This document shows, piece by piece, positions 16,383 through 25,785 of a stretch of 64,000 bases of DNA. The notes under the pieces are model-generated. The model made no database searches and had not been told where the DNA came from. It saw only the letters and a program-made list of their open reading frames with translations. The translations under genes and the position numbers were made by a program. The first letter of the stretch is position 1. Each line of letters opens with the position of its first letter. The DNA comes from Kribbella jiaozuonensis (lineage in GTDB: Bacteria; Actinomycetota; Actinomycetes; Propionibacteriales; Kribbellaceae). The DNA lies in contig NZ_SZPZ01000007.1 of the NCBI RefSeq assembly GCF_005233875.1, forward strand, positions 459,287 through 523,286. The letters are read 5' to 3'.

Positions 16383-17399
16383 ATGAATCGCAGAATCCTC
16401 GGCGCCACCGGTACTTCCGTCAGCGACCTCGCCCTCGGCGCGATGATGTTCGGCGCGATGGGCAACCCCGACCACGAGGACTCGGTCCGGATCATCCACC
16501 GCGCCCTCGACGCCGGTATCAACCTGATCGACACCGCCGACGTCTACTCCGGCGGCGAGTCCGAGGAGATCGTCGGTACGGCGATCCGCGGCCGGCGCGA
16601 CGACGTCGTACTGGCGAGCAAGTTCGGCCTGCCGATGGGCGCGGATCCGAACCAGCGCGGCGCCTCCCGCCGCTGGATCAGGCAAGCGGTCGAGAACAGC
16701 CTGCGCCGGCTCCGCACCGATCACCTCGACCTGTACCAACTGCACCGTCCGGATCACGACACCGATCCGAGTGAGACGTTGGCGGCGCTGACCGAGCTGG
16801 TCCAGGCGGGGAAGATCCTCGCCTTCGGTTCGTCGATGTTCCCGGCCGAGACCATCGTCGAGGCGCAGTGGACGGCGGAGCGTCGCGGCACCCACCGGTT
16901 CGTCACCGAGCAGACCATGTACTCGATCCTGACCCGCCGGCCGGAGGCGTCGGTGTTCCCAGTGGCTCAGCGGCACAATCTCGGCGTACTGACCTTCGGG
17001 CCGCTCAACGGCGGCTGGCTCTCCGGCCGGGCGAACCAGGCGTCGTCGCACCGGGCGACGACGCGGCCGTCCAGCTACGACCCGAGTACGCCGACCGGTC
17101 AGGCGAAGACCGCGGCTGTCACCAAGCTCGCCGCGCTCGCCGCCGAGGTCGGGGTGACGCTCCCCCAGCTCGCGATCGCGTTCGTCCGGGCGCACCCGGC
17201 CGTCACCTCCGTCCTGATCGGCCCACGTACGCAGGACCATCTCGACAGCCTGCTCCCGGCCGCCGAGCTCGAGCTGACCGGCGACGTCCTCGACCAGATC
17301 GACGAGATCGTTGCACCAGGCACCGAACTCGACCCGGCCGACAACTACGCCGCCACCCCGCCCGCGATCGAGCACGCCCGCCTCCGACGCCGCTCCTAG
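16383..17399 (+). CDS. Aldo/keto reductase
   Basis: A 338-aa NADPH-dependent aldo/keto reductase with the catalytic tetrad visible: D50 and Y55 in IDTADVY, K80 in LASKFG, and H121 in YQLHRPD. The NADPH phosphate-binding region near TSVLIGPRTQ is also present. It resembles the broad-specificity YajO/IolS-like group. It is divergent from the AraC gene and ends on a stop overlapping that of the downstream repressor (CTAG, 17396-17399). Substrate not predictable. Confidence 0.9.
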   Translation: MNRRILGATGTSVSDLALGAMMFGAMGNPDHEDSVRIIHRALDAGINLIDTADVYSGGESEEIVGTAIRGRRDDVVLASKFGLPMGADPNQRGASRRWIRQAVENSLRRLRTDHLDLYQLHRPDHDTDPSETLAALTELVQAGKILAFGSSMFPAETIVEAQWTAERRGTHRFVTEQTMYSILTRRPEASVFPVAQRHNLGVLTFGPLNGGWLSGRANQASSHRATTRPSSYDPSTPTGQAKTAAVTKLAALAAEVGVTLPQLAIAFVRAHPAVTSVLIGPRTQDHLDSLLPAAELELTGDVLDQIDEIVAPGTELDPADNYAATPPAIEHARLRRRS

Positions 17400-17929
17400 A
17401 CGTCGGGCAGCGCGACCAGCGACAGCACAACCCGATCCTTGCCGGGCGCCTCCTGCAGATGCGGCTCGAGGACGGCGTTGATGCCCTCGCGGATCACGTC
17501 CAGGTCCGCGGCGTCGACGTACACAGCGAGTTGGCTGTAGCCGAGCTGCGGCAGGCGGGTCTCCAGGTCGCCGCGCTCGACGGCGCGGTCGAAGTCCGCG
17601 GCCAGGCCGGTGAGCATCATCAGGAACGCCTGGCGGTGCTGCTCCGGCGTCATCGCGCGCGCCTCGCGTTCGTCGATCCGGCCGACCTTGGTCTGGTCCA
17701 GGCTGAGCGTGCGTTCCGTCGTACCGCGGACCTTCCGCTCGCGGACCACGGTCAGGAACCCGGCGTCGATCAGTACGGCGACGTGGCGGTACAGCGACGT
17801 ACTCGGTACGTCGGGGAGGTCGCGCTTGAGGTCGGTCGTGGTCAGCTCGCGGCCGAGCACGCGCTGGACGATCCGCCAGCGGATCGGGTGCAGGAGCAGG
17901 TCCGACACCGGAGTGGATGACTCGTCCAT
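17396..17929 (-). CDS. Winged-helix transcriptional regulator, ArsR-like
   Basis: A 177-aa regulator: an ArsR/HTH_20-type winged helix in the first ~80 residues (LLLHPIRWRIVQRVLGRELTTTDLKRDLPDVPSTSLYRHV) and a C-terminal ligand or dimer domain. The ATG at 17929 has TGGAG upstream; an ATG 11 codons earlier is possible. It is divergent from the beta-lactamase-fold gene, and the AT-rich intergenic stretch TTTGGTAATAATAGCG between them probably carries promoters and an operator for both. Confidence 0.8.
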   Translation of the reverse strand: MDESSTPVSDLLLHPIRWRIVQRVLGRELTTTDLKRDLPDVPSTSLYRHVAVLIDAGFLTVVRERKVRGTTERTLSLDQTKVGRIDEREARAMTPEQHRQAFLMMLTGLAADFDRAVERGDLETRLPQLGYSQLAVYVDAADLDVIREGINAVLEPHLQEAPGKDRVVLSLVALPDV

Positions 17930-18028
17930 CAGGGTCGCTCCAGGGTTCTCACGGGTCTCCATTGGTCCCAAGTTTGGTAATAATAGCGTGAACGGAAGCA
18001 TTTCCCCGTCGCCCAAGGAGAACGTGCT

Positions 18029-19534
18029 GTGTCGCTCACCCGTCGTACCGTGCTCAAGTCCGCCGCTGCCGCCGTGCCGGTCGCCGCGCTCTCTTCTCTG
18101 CCCGCATCAGCCACCGCCACTCGTGAACCGGTCGCGATCGGGCGGCTGGCCGACAAGATCGAGGCGGGGATGGCGAAGTACGCGATCCCCGGTGCCGGTC
18201 TCGGCGTCTGGTACCGCGGTCGCGAGTACGTCCGCGGCTTCGGGGTCACCAGCGTCGACACCAACGAGCCGGTGTCCGGCGACACCGTGTTCCGGATCGG
18301 CTCGACCACCAAGACGTTCACCGCGACCGCGATCATGCGGCTCGTCGAGCGCGGCCGGGTCAGTCTCGATCGGCCTGTGCGCGCGTACCTGCCCGATTTC
18401 CAGACGGCCGACCCGTCCGTTGCCGCGCGGGTCACCGTGCGCCAGCTGCTCAACCACACTGCCGGCTGGCAGGGCGACTACCTCCAGGACTTCGGCGAGG
18501 GCGAGGACGCGCTGGCGAAGTACGTCGCCGGTATGGCGAAGGTCCCGCAGCTGACCCCGCTCGGCAAGGTGTTCGCGTACAACAACGCCTCGCTCGGAGT
18601 GGCCGGCCGGATCATCGAGGTGGTGACCGGCCAGCCGTACGAGATCGCCGCGCGCGAGCTGGTGGTGGATCCGCTCGGTCTCGACCACAGCCGCTTCTTC
18701 CGGAGTGAGCTGGGCGGATTCAGCGTCGCCGCCTCGCACAACATCGTCGACGGCAAGGCGGTGGTGGAGCCGGCGTTCGATGCGATTCCGCGCAGCCTGC
18801 AGTCGATCGGTGGGCTCATCTCGAGCGCCCGCGACCAGCTGCGGTACGCGCGGTACCACCTCGGGCACCGCGGTCTCCCCCACCTGCTCAGCGACCGCAG
18901 CCGATTGGCGATGCAGTCTCACCCAGGTCCGGGCGGCACGCTGTTCGTCGAGCTGAACGGTGTGGGTGTCAGCTGGATGCTGCGTCCGACTGCACAGGGT
19001 CCGACGATCGTGCAGCACGGCGGCGACTGGTCCGGTCAGCACTCGGGCTTCCTGTTCGTACCGCAGCGGGACTTCGCCATCACGCTGCTGACGAACTCCG
19101 AGAGCGGTCCGTTGCTGGTGGCCGAGTTGTTCGCGGACGATTGGGCGCTGCAGGAGTTCGCCGGCGTGAACAACCGTCCCGCCGTACCGCGTGAGCTGCC
19201 GCCGCGCCGGCTTGCGGAGTACGAAGGAACGTACGTCTCACAGCAGATCGGTCTCGACGGCAAGCCGGAGGACCTGGCCCTCGACGTGACCGCTGACAAC
19301 GGCTCATTGGTCGCAGGGGCGGGTGGGCAGGCCTTGCTGCGTCTCGCCTTCTACCGCAACGACTACGTGCTCGCTCTCAACCCGGACGGTACGCAGACCC
19401 ACACCCGCGCCAACTTCGTCCGCGGCTCGGCCGGCCAAGTGGAGTGGTTCAGGTACGGCGGACGCCTGTTCCGTCACCACCCCACTGGGACCGTGCAGGC
19501 CACGGCCCGCGCAGCCAACCTCCGCCTGCTCTAG
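18029..19534 (+). CDS. Tat-exported serine hydrolase, beta-lactamase/PBP class C fold
   Basis: A 501-aa exported protein. A twin-arginine signal (TRRTVLKS) with an ASA cleavage region is followed by a class C beta-lactamase/esterase domain with nucleophile motif S92-TTK95, tyrosine motif AYNNA and a histidine-containing third motif (QHGGDW). A C-terminal extension of ~130 residues follows. Such proteins are usually D-aminopeptidases, esterases or carboxypeptidase-like enzymes rather than resistance enzymes. The GTG start has AAGGAG eight bases upstream. It is divergent from the ArsR-like gene and ends on a CTAG shared with the next gene. Confidence 0.88.
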   Translation: MSLTRRTVLKSAAAAVPVAALSSLPASATATREPVAIGRLADKIEAGMAKYAIPGAGLGVWYRGREYVRGFGVTSVDTNEPVSGDTVFRIGSTTKTFTATAIMRLVERGRVSLDRPVRAYLPDFQTADPSVAARVTVRQLLNHTAGWQGDYLQDFGEGEDALAKYVAGMAKVPQLTPLGKVFAYNNASLGVAGRIIEVVTGQPYEIAARELVVDPLGLDHSRFFRSELGGFSVAASHNIVDGKAVVEPAFDAIPRSLQSIGGLISSARDQLRYARYHLGHRGLPHLLSDRSRLAMQSHPGPGGTLFVELNGVGVSWMLRPTAQGPTIVQHGGDWSGQHSGFLFVPQRDFAITLLTNSESGPLLVAELFADDWALQEFAGVNNRPAVPRELPPRRLAEYEGTYVSQQIGLDGKPEDLALDVTADNGSLVAGAGGQALLRLAFYRNDYVLALNPDGTQTHTRANFVRGSAGQVEWFRYGGRLFRHHPTGTVQATARAANLRLL

Positions 19535-20328
19535 ACCACCGTCGGGACCCGGCGTGCCGTGGCCATGATCAGGTTGGCCACGGCGCTCGGGTCGTCGCTC
19601 ATCGGCACATGGCCGCAACCGGGCAACAGCTCGAGCCGAGCGCCGAGCGGGAGTTGCTCGACGTGGCGTGAGCGACGTCGGAGCAGGAGATCCCGCGTGC
19701 CGAAGGCAACCGTGATCGGCACCTCCGGCCCCGGCTGGGCCAGGTAGTGCCGGTTGCGGCTGGCCTCGAGTGTCGCGTCGAATCCGGGACCGGACGCCAT
19801 GTCCCACACCATCTCCCGGGCCAGCTCAGGACTCATCCGGAACGGCCGGCCGATGACCTGGCGCATCACGAGCGCACGGCCGACCTTGTGGTTCACCAGC
19901 CGCGACACAGGCTCCGCCCAGTGGTACGCGAGCCACCTCGTCGCCCGCAGGCTGAGCCGGTTGTACGTCGGCGTACCCCACGGCCACAGGCCGGCCGGGG
20001 AGATCAGCACGAGCGAGGCGGTCGGCCGGACCTCGGCCAACTCGAGCGCGACCCACCCGCCGAGCGAGTTCCCGACGACGGCCGGCGCAATGATGCCGAG
20101 GGCATCGAGAAAGCCGGCGACCTTATCCGCGATCGCGGCCGGATGCGGTTCCACCCCTGGGTCCAGCGGCGGCGACTCCCCGAAGCCGGGAAGGTCGACG
20201 GCGATGACGTCGAGGTGTTCGGCCAGTACGTCGATCACGGGAGACCACACCCGGCGCGACGACCCGATGCCGTGCAACAGCACCAGCGGCGGTCCGGTTC
20301 CGGTTCGCTGGAAAGCAAGTCCGGTCAT
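19531..20328 (-). CDS. Alpha/beta hydrolase
   Basis: A 265-aa alpha/beta-hydrolase-fold protein: LLHGIGSS oxyanion region, nucleophile elbow GNSLGG, and the C-terminal histidine in GCGHVPMSDDP. This is an esterase, thioesterase or C-C hydrolase type enzyme; no substrate is suggested. The start at 20328 is chosen because it lies two bases beyond the DUF4242 stop; the frame is open further upstream only as a shadow. Co-transcribed with DUF4242 and possibly controlled by the LuxR-type regulator upstream. Confidence 0.87.
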   Translation of the reverse strand: MTGLAFQRTGTGPPLVLLHGIGSSRRVWSPVIDVLAEHLDVIAVDLPGFGESPPLDPGVEPHPAAIADKVAGFLDALGIIAPAVVGNSLGGWVALELAEVRPTASLVLISPAGLWPWGTPTYNRLSLRATRWLAYHWAEPVSRLVNHKVGRALVMRQVIGRPFRMSPELAREMVWDMASGPGFDATLEASRNRHYLAQPGPEVPITVAFGTRDLLLRRRSRHVEQLPLGARLELLPGCGHVPMSDDPSAVANLIMATARRVPTVV

Positions 20329-20330
20329 CG

Positions 20331-20582
20331 TCAGGCACCTTCCTGGACCTGGAAGATCTCGTCCGCGACCAGACCGTGCGCTTCCCGGTGCACCGACGAC
20401 GCCGCCTCGGCCGACGGCGCCTCGACCAGGCAGAACACCTTGCCGTGCGGCTCGTTCACCCAGTACCGCAGGTAACTCACCTCGTACCCGGCCTCGGTCT
20501 GCAGATCGGCGGCGTGCGCCTTGGCGACGTCCTCGGCCGAGACACCGTCGGTGATGTGGTGGATGTCCATGTACAGCGGCAT
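20331..20582 (-). CDS. DUF4242 protein, SCO4226-type
   Basis: An 83-aa ferredoxin-like-fold protein of the DUF4242 family (MPLYMDIHHITDGVSAEDV, VFCLVEAPSAEAASSVHREA). The Streptomyces coelicolor member SCO4226 binds nickel; the His-rich IHHI and VHREAHG segments here could do the same, but that is by analogy. GGAAGAG lies upstream of the ATG. Directly upstream of, and almost certainly co-transcribed with, the alpha/beta hydrolase. Confidence 0.82.
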   Translation of the reverse strand: MPLYMDIHHITDGVSAEDVAKAHAADLQTEAGYEVSYLRYWVNEPHGKVFCLVEAPSAEAASSVHREAHGLVADEIFQVQEGA

Positions 20583-20685
20583 GATTCGCTCTCTTCCGTT
20601 CGTTGGTTCGTTTCCGCAACGAACGTAGGGCGACGCCTGTGGTCGAGAGATCGGTAGTGACTGCCCAGGTTCTGCAGGTCGCGAC

Positions 20686-23220
20686 CTAGTTTTCGAGCAG
20701 GCCGCGCCGGCGCGCCTCGGCTTCGACCAGCGTTCGCGATCCGACGCCGAGCTTGGCGAGGACGGCTGCGACATGGTGCTCGACGGTGCGCGGGGAGATC
20801 ACCAGCTGCGCGGAGATGGTCGCGTTCGACTGGCCGGCCGCGACCATCGTCATCACCTCGCGCTCGCGGCGGGTCATGCCGGCTGCGTCGGAGCGGGTGG
20901 ACTGATGGGCGCCGGAAGGGATGCCGCGCAGGCCGAGCCGGCGCATCCGTCGACGGGTCAGCATCGCGGCGGCGGACGCCCCGCCGGTGTCGAAGCGGCT
21001 CAGGGCTTCCCGCATCCCTTGCTCTGAGCCGGAATCGAGGAGGGCCAGCGCCGCGTCGTACGAGCTGCCGATGCCGTCCCAGAGTTCGGCGGCTCTTTCG
21101 AAGTCCCCGCTGATCGAGCATGCGTGGGGCTCCGGGAGCCTGGTCGGCGTGACGGTGACGTCGAGACGCGCCTGCCAGGTCGCGAGCTGGCCCTGGATCC
21201 AGCCGTGTGCGCGGTCGATGTGGGTACTTCCGACGGCGATGTCCTGCAGCGCCTTGTCAGGATTGCCTGCCAGCCAGTGCGCCTCGGCCCGCGCGCAGCG
21301 GGTCAGGCCGATGAGGTCCGGGCGTCCGGTCGCGTCGGCGCTGGTCACCGCTTCGTCCAGGTACGGCCACGGGTCGCCGTCGCCGCGTCGGGCCAGGATC
21401 CGGCCGAGCACGATCGCGGCGGAGAGCCGGTTGAGCGGCGATGCGCCGCTGGCGAGAACCTCGCGGCACACGTCGACGGCCTCGTCCCATCGGCCGACTC
21501 CGAGCAGAATCTCGCCCAAGGTTGCGCGCAGCGAGAGCCCGAGCCGGATCATGCCGGTCTCCTCGCAGAAGGCGGCTCCCTGCGCGTAGTACGACTCCGC
21601 TTCGGCGTAGCGGCCGAAGTCGCAGAGCGCCGTACACAGGTTTGCGTAGGCACGGGCGGTCTGCTCGCGTGCTCCCTGCCCGATCGCGATCTGCAGTGCG
21701 CTGGTCATCAAGGGCATCCACTCCGCGCCGGACATCCACGCGACCACGGCTGCGGTGTTCGCGACTTCGCTGCGGAGGTCCGGGAGGTCTCCCGCCTGGC
21801 GGAGCAATGCCGTGGCTTCCTCGATCTCGCCGTAGTGACTCTTCAGCTGCGCGAGATGTGCGTAGGCACGCTCAGGCGTCGTACCAACTTCTACAGCCGC
21901 GACAGCGAGCTCCGTCGATTCCGGTCCCCGGCACAGGCGCCACATGGTCGCGGACAGCGCACGCATCGCATCGCTCTGCCGGGGTGGATCGGCGACCGCG
22001 GTCCAGAGCTCCAGCGCCCGCTGGCCGGCGTCGAGTGCGAGCTCCCAGCGTTCGACCACCGATGCCTCGGTCGCCAGGCGGGAGTACAAGTCGGCTGCCG
22101 TTCGCGGCTCGACCTGGTCGGCGAAACGCAACGCTGCCCGGAAGTGCTCGACGGCTTCTCGGTGTGCGCCCAGCTCAGCCGCCCTCTCCCCCGCTGCCGG
22201 CGCATAACGCAGTACGGCGTCCCGGTCCCCCGCACCGTCTGCGTGAGAGGCCAGCACGGCCTCGTCGGCGCCTGCGCGCTCCAAAGCGGCGAGGAGCAGC
22301 GCGTGGATTGCTGCCTTGCGATACACCGGGATCTCGCTCTCGACGGCCCGCCGGTTGAGCTCGTGACGGAACCGCAGCGAGCGCGATTCGCTGACCAGCG
22401 CACCGGCGACGACGAGCTCATCGAGATCGCGAACCGGCGTGTCCAACGACTCGAGCAGACCCACATCGACGCGGTATCCAGCAACGGCCACCACATCGAG
22501 CACAGCCCGCGCGGACTCGCTCAGCCGCGCGACCCGAGCCAGTACGGCGTCCCGCGCGGAGGCGGGCAACTCGCTCGCGGACTGCACGATCTCCTGGACG
22601 AAGAACGCGTTCCCGCCGCTCAGCCGGTAGACGTCCTCGGCCGCAAGCCCGGAGCCGGCGGCAAGCGTCGCGACCGCTCCCGCCGACAATGCGGGCACGG
22701 TCACCCGACGCGTCGCGCGTTCGGCGGCGAGTCCGCCCAGGGCGATACGCAACGCCTCGTCGGACCGGATCGCGTCGTCGCGAAAGGTGACGAGCAGCAA
22801 CGATCGCGTCGTACGGATGCGTCGGCCGAGGAACCGCACCAGGTCGAGCGTGGATTCGTCCGCCCAGTGCAGATCCTCGATCGCGACGACGACCGGCGTA
22901 CCCGGAGCGGACAGACGACGCAGCAGTACGGCGAACAGCTCGTCCCGCCCCGCGTCCCGGTTGCACGCCTCGAGCAGTTCGCCGCCCAACTGCTCGGCGA
23001 TCTCGAACAACGGGCCGAGCGGCCGTGGAGTGATCAGTCCGTCACAGGTCCCGCCGACCCAGCTGACCTCGTCCAGGTTCTCCCGAAGCTGCTCCAGCAA
23101 GGCGGTCTTCCCGGCGCCGGCCTCGCCCGAGATCAATACCACCCGTCCCTCACCGGCCCGGGCCTGTGCCGCGTACTGCGACAACGCCTCCAGAGCGCTG
23201 TCGCGCTCGAGCAAGAGCAT
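20686..23220 (-). CDS. LAL-family LuxR transcriptional regulator with AAA ATPase domain
   Basis: An 844-aa large ATP-binding LuxR-type regulator. Walker A GEAGAGKT is at residues 32-39, Walker B VVVAIEDLHWAD is near 165, a long TPR-like helical middle follows, and the last ~65 residues are a LuxR helix-turn-helix (MTRREREVMTMVAAGQSN...SPRTVEHHVAAV). The start at 23220 puts the protein at MLLLERD, the common beginning of this family. It lies 103 nt upstream of DUF4242-hydrolase on the same strand, so those are plausible targets. Confidence 0.9.
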   Translation of the reverse strand: MLLLERDSALEALSQYAAQARAGEGRVVLISGEAGAGKTALLEQLRENLDEVSWVGGTCDGLITPRPLGPLFEIAEQLGGELLEACNRDAGRDELFAVLLRRLSAPGTPVVVAIEDLHWADESTLDLVRFLGRRIRTTRSLLLVTFRDDAIRSDEALRIALGGLAAERATRRVTVPALSAGAVATLAAGSGLAAEDVYRLSGGNAFFVQEIVQSASELPASARDAVLARVARLSESARAVLDVVAVAGYRVDVGLLESLDTPVRDLDELVVAGALVSESRSLRFRHELNRRAVESEIPVYRKAAIHALLLAALERAGADEAVLASHADGAGDRDAVLRYAPAAGERAAELGAHREAVEHFRAALRFADQVEPRTAADLYSRLATEASVVERWELALDAGQRALELWTAVADPPRQSDAMRALSATMWRLCRGPESTELAVAAVEVGTTPERAYAHLAQLKSHYGEIEEATALLRQAGDLPDLRSEVANTAAVVAWMSGAEWMPLMTSALQIAIGQGAREQTARAYANLCTALCDFGRYAEAESYYAQGAAFCEETGMIRLGLSLRATLGEILLGVGRWDEAVDVCREVLASGASPLNRLSAAIVLGRILARRGDGDPWPYLDEAVTSADATGRPDLIGLTRCARAEAHWLAGNPDKALQDIAVGSTHIDRAHGWIQGQLATWQARLDVTVTPTRLPEPHACSISGDFERAAELWDGIGSSYDAALALLDSGSEQGMREALSRFDTGGASAAAMLTRRRMRRLGLRGIPSGAHQSTRSDAAGMTRREREVMTMVAAGQSNATISAQLVISPRTVEHHVAAVLAKLGVGSRTLVEAEARRRGLLEN

Positions 23221-23403
23221 GAGGCCAGTGTGGGACCGGTTCAGACCACCGTAAACAGCCTGCCCGGGAATGGGTGATGCCCTGCGAAAGGTAGGTGGAT
23301 CGCCCGCCGAGATAGGCATCGGATGCCGATTCGCACCGCTGTGCCTCTGCCTGACGCTCATTCGAAGGGGCGGTCGTCGCTCCAGTCAGTTACGGAGGAA
23401 CTC

Positions 23404-23613
23404 ATGCATCCCTACATCGGCAAGGCACTGGCCGAAGCCCATCAGAACGAGCTGCTGCGCCAGGCCGAGCAGCATCGTCTCGTCCGTTCGGCGCGGTCCG
23501 GTCGGCGGTCCTGGCTCAGTCGACGGCTCCAGGCGCTGCGAGCAAGACGCGTCCGACCTACGGCAGCTCCCAGTGTGCTTCGACCATCCAGAGATGCCCG
23601 TCTGGGTCGGTGA
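23404..23613 (+). CDS. Small basic protein of unknown function
   Basis: A 69-aa protein beginning MHPYIGKALAEAHQNELLRQ and very rich in arginine toward the C-terminus. GGAGG lies six bases before the ATG, and the N-terminal helix pattern resembles small unnamed proteins common in Kribbella-like actinobacteria. Its last 56 bp overlap the convergent VOC gene, so the true end may be shorter functionally. No role can be assigned. Confidence 0.6.
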   Translation: MHPYIGKALAEAHQNELLRQAEQHRLVRSARSGRRSWLSRRLQALRARRVRPTAAPSVLRPSRDARLGR

Positions 23614-23953
23614 ACGTCGCCATGTACGCCCACGGTTGGCGGACCGCCTCGGTGACCATCGTGGCGCCGGCCTTCACCGCCTGAGCGGCCAGTGCGTCGA
23701 CGGCCTCCTCGGTGTCGACGCTGACAGTGAGGATGCACTCGCTCTGGCCGCGCGGAGCGGCGGGCTGGTCGCCGAGGACCCAGCCGAAGCCACCGGTCGG
23801 GATGAGCATCAGCCGTACGCCGTCTGCCAATGTGAACTGCAGGGGTTCGGGGATGCCGTCCTCGTCCGGCTCGCCGACTGGTGTCAGGCCGAGTGCCTCC
23901 TGGTAGAAGGCGTACGAGCGGGGCCGGTCCTCGATCGGGAGGCTGATGATCAT
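23558..23953 (-). CDS. VOC-superfamily (glyoxalase-like) protein
   Basis: A 131-aa vicinal-oxygen-chelate protein: N-terminal half SLPIEDRPRSYAFYQEALGLTP and C-terminal TFTDPDGHLWMVEAHWE carry the paired beta-alpha-beta modules. It could be a metalloenzyme or an antibiotic-binding protein; no substrate is evident. The ATG overlaps the upstream stop (ATGA). It is the last gene of the operon with the YCII protein, ECF sigma factor and MDMPI protein. Confidence 0.85.
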   Translation of the reverse strand: MIISLPIEDRPRSYAFYQEALGLTPVGEPDEDGIPEPLQFTLADGVRLMLIPTGGFGWVLGDQPAAPRGQSECILTVSVDTEEAVDALAAQAVKAGATMVTEAVRQPWAYMATFTDPDGHLWMVEAHWELP

Positions 23954-24579
23954 CGGGTTACTCCTGCGGTGAATCGGGCGGCGTCGGAGCCGGTCAGGTG
24001 GTTCGGTGGGAGGGTACGGCCGCAGAGCACCAGCAGGAGGTCCTGGGCGGCGCCGGTGAGCGGCGTGCCGGTGCCGTAGGTCCAGTCGAGGTCGGTGGCC
24101 TGCAGGTGGATGCCGGTGAGGTCGACGCCGAAGTACTTGACCTGGCGTGGGTTCATGTCGTCGAGAATGTAGTGCAGTCGCTCGGCGGGGATCTGGCGAT
24201 CGATGCCTAGTGCAACGGTCACGTCGAGGCCGTGGATGACGTCGTGGGACAGGGCGCCCACATAGCCGCCGCCTGGTGGCTTCCACGGGTGGTTGACGTT
24301 CTGGCGCAGGCATTCGACCAGCTCGGCCGATGAGAGTTCAGTAGCGTCCGCGCGGGCCTGGCGATCGGCGTACCGGTCGAACTTGCCGCCGGCCCGGATC
24401 ATCCCGGCGAGGAACCGTGGCATCGAGATGCGGTACGGCATGGTGATGTGGGCAACCAGCTCGCGCACCCGCCACTCCTTGCACAGCGTGGACCTGTCCC
24501 AGTCGTCCTCCGGCAGCCCGGCCAGCACCTCCGCCAGCTCGGTGCGCTCGGCCGCGACCGCAGTTCTGATATCCGTCAT
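23950..24579 (-). CDS. Maleylpyruvate-isomerase/DinB-fold family protein
   Basis: A 209-aa protein of the TIGR03083/MDMPI_N group: LAGLPEDDWDRSTLCKEWRVRELVAHI at the N-terminus, then SHDVIHGLDVTVALG with the second histidine of the metal site. In actinobacteria these proteins use mycothiol in isomerisation or conjugation reactions. It lies 18 nt after the sigma-factor stop and overlaps the VOC gene, so all are in one operon. Confidence 0.82.
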   Translation of the reverse strand: MTDIRTAVAAERTELAEVLAGLPEDDWDRSTLCKEWRVRELVAHITMPYRISMPRFLAGMIRAGGKFDRYADRQARADATELSSAELVECLRQNVNHPWKPPGGGYVGALSHDVIHGLDVTVALGIDRQIPAERLHYILDDMNPRQVKYFGVDLTGIHLQATDLDWTYGTGTPLTGAAQDLLLVLCGRTLPPNHLTGSDAARFTAGVTR

Positions 24580-24597
24580 ACCCCACCGACGAACGTC

Positions 24598-25785
24598 TCA
24601 GGTCCGCACAGACACTTCTCGCAATCTTTTCTGCAGATACAGCCGCTCCGCGTCCGTGGTCGCGAGTTCGAGGGCCTCTTCGTACGCCGTCTTCGCCTCC
24701 GGCCAGCGTTCCAGGCGGCGGAGGAAGTCGGCGCGGGTGGCTGGGAGGAGGTGGTAGCCGGCCAGCGGGCCTTCGGCGAGCTCCTCGACTAGGCGTAGGC
24801 CTACGGCTGGGCCGTCTGCCATGCCGATGGCTACTGCGCGGTTGAGGGTGACGACCGGAGTCTGTGGGAGCTGGGCGTACAGGGCGGCGATCTGGGGCCA
24901 GTCTGTGTCGGCTGCGGTGTGGGCAGTCGCGTGGCAGGCGGCGATGGCGGCCTGGACCTGGTACGGGCCTGGAGCTCCACGGTCGAGTGCGGAGTCCAGC
25001 AGGTCGACGCCCTCCTTGATCTGGCTGTGGTCCCAGCGGGTGCGGTCCTGGTCATCGAGGGTGATGAGCGCGCCGTCCTCAGCAAGCCGCGTGTCTCGTC
25101 GCGCGTCATGCAGCAGCATCAGAGCGAGGAGTCCTGCAGCCTCGGGCTCCGATGGCATCAGCTGGACGAGCAGTCTGGCCAGTCTGATCGCTTCACCGCT
25201 CAGATTGGTTCGGACGACATCGGAGTACCCCTCGTTGAAGAGCAGATACAGGACCGCGAGTACGGCTGGTGTCCGCTGCGGGAGCAGATGCGCCGGCGGG
25301 ACGCGGTACGGGATGCCGGCGTGCTGGATCTTCTGCTTGGCGCGGGTCAGCCGCTTCGACATGGTCGTCTCCGGGACCAGGAACGCCCGCGCGATCTCCG
25401 CAGTACTCAGACCGGCCAGTGTGCGCAGCGTCAACGCGACCCGCGCCTCCATAGCCAGTGCGGGGTGGCAGCAGGTGAACATCAGCCGCAGCCGGTCGTC
25501 CGGTACGTCGTACGGCGGATCGTCGTCGTACGCGATGGCCGCGACCTCGCGCAGCTTGGCGGCACCCACTGACTCACGGCGCATCCAGTCGATCGCACGG
25601 TTGCGCGCGGTCGTGGTCAGCCAGGCACCGGGCCGGTCCGGTACGCCGTCGACCGGCCACCGCTGCAGCGCCGCGCCGAACGCTTCCTGGGCGCACTCCT
25701 CCGCCAGCCCCCAGTCGCCGGTCACCCGGATCAGAGTGGCGACCACCTGGCCCCACTCCTGCCGGTAGATGTCCTCCAACGTCAC
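24598..25785 (-). CDS. ECF42-type RNA polymerase sigma factor with long C-terminal extension
   Basis: A 395-aa ECF sigma factor. Region 2 is at residues ~10-75 (CAQEAFGAALQRWP, WLTTTARNRAIDWMRR), region 4 at ~110-160 (LTLRTLAGLSTAEIARAFLVPETTMSKRLTRAKQKI), and a ~220-residue helical C-terminal extension follows. This architecture and the adjacent YCII/DGPF gene define the ECF42 group, which lacks an anti-sigma factor and is thought to be controlled through the C-terminal domain. The GTG start overlaps the YCII stop (GTGA). Confidence 0.9.
   Translation of the reverse strand: MTLEDIYRQEWGQVVATLIRVTGDWGLAEECAQEAFGAALQRWPVDGVPDRPGAWLTTTARNRAIDWMRRESVGAAKLREVAAIAYDDDPPYDVPDDRLRLMFTCCHPALAMEARVALTLRTLAGLSTAEIARAFLVPETTMSKRLTRAKQKIQHAGIPYRVPPAHLLPQRTPAVLAVLYLLFNEGYSDVVRTNLSGEAIRLARLLVQLMPSEPEAAGLLALMLLHDARRDTRLAEDGALITLDDQDRTRWDHSQIKEGVDLLDSALDRGAPGPYQVQAAIAACHATAHTAADTDWPQIAALYAQLPQTPVVTLNRAVAIGMADGPAVGLRLVEELAEGPLAGYHLLPATRADFLRRLERWPEAKTAYEEALELATTDAERLYLQKRLREVSVRT

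Noticed and set aside
18029..19534. Beta-lactam resistance gene
   Set aside because: The motifs fit the broad class C serine-hydrolase fold that includes many esterases and peptidases; resistance cannot be inferred.
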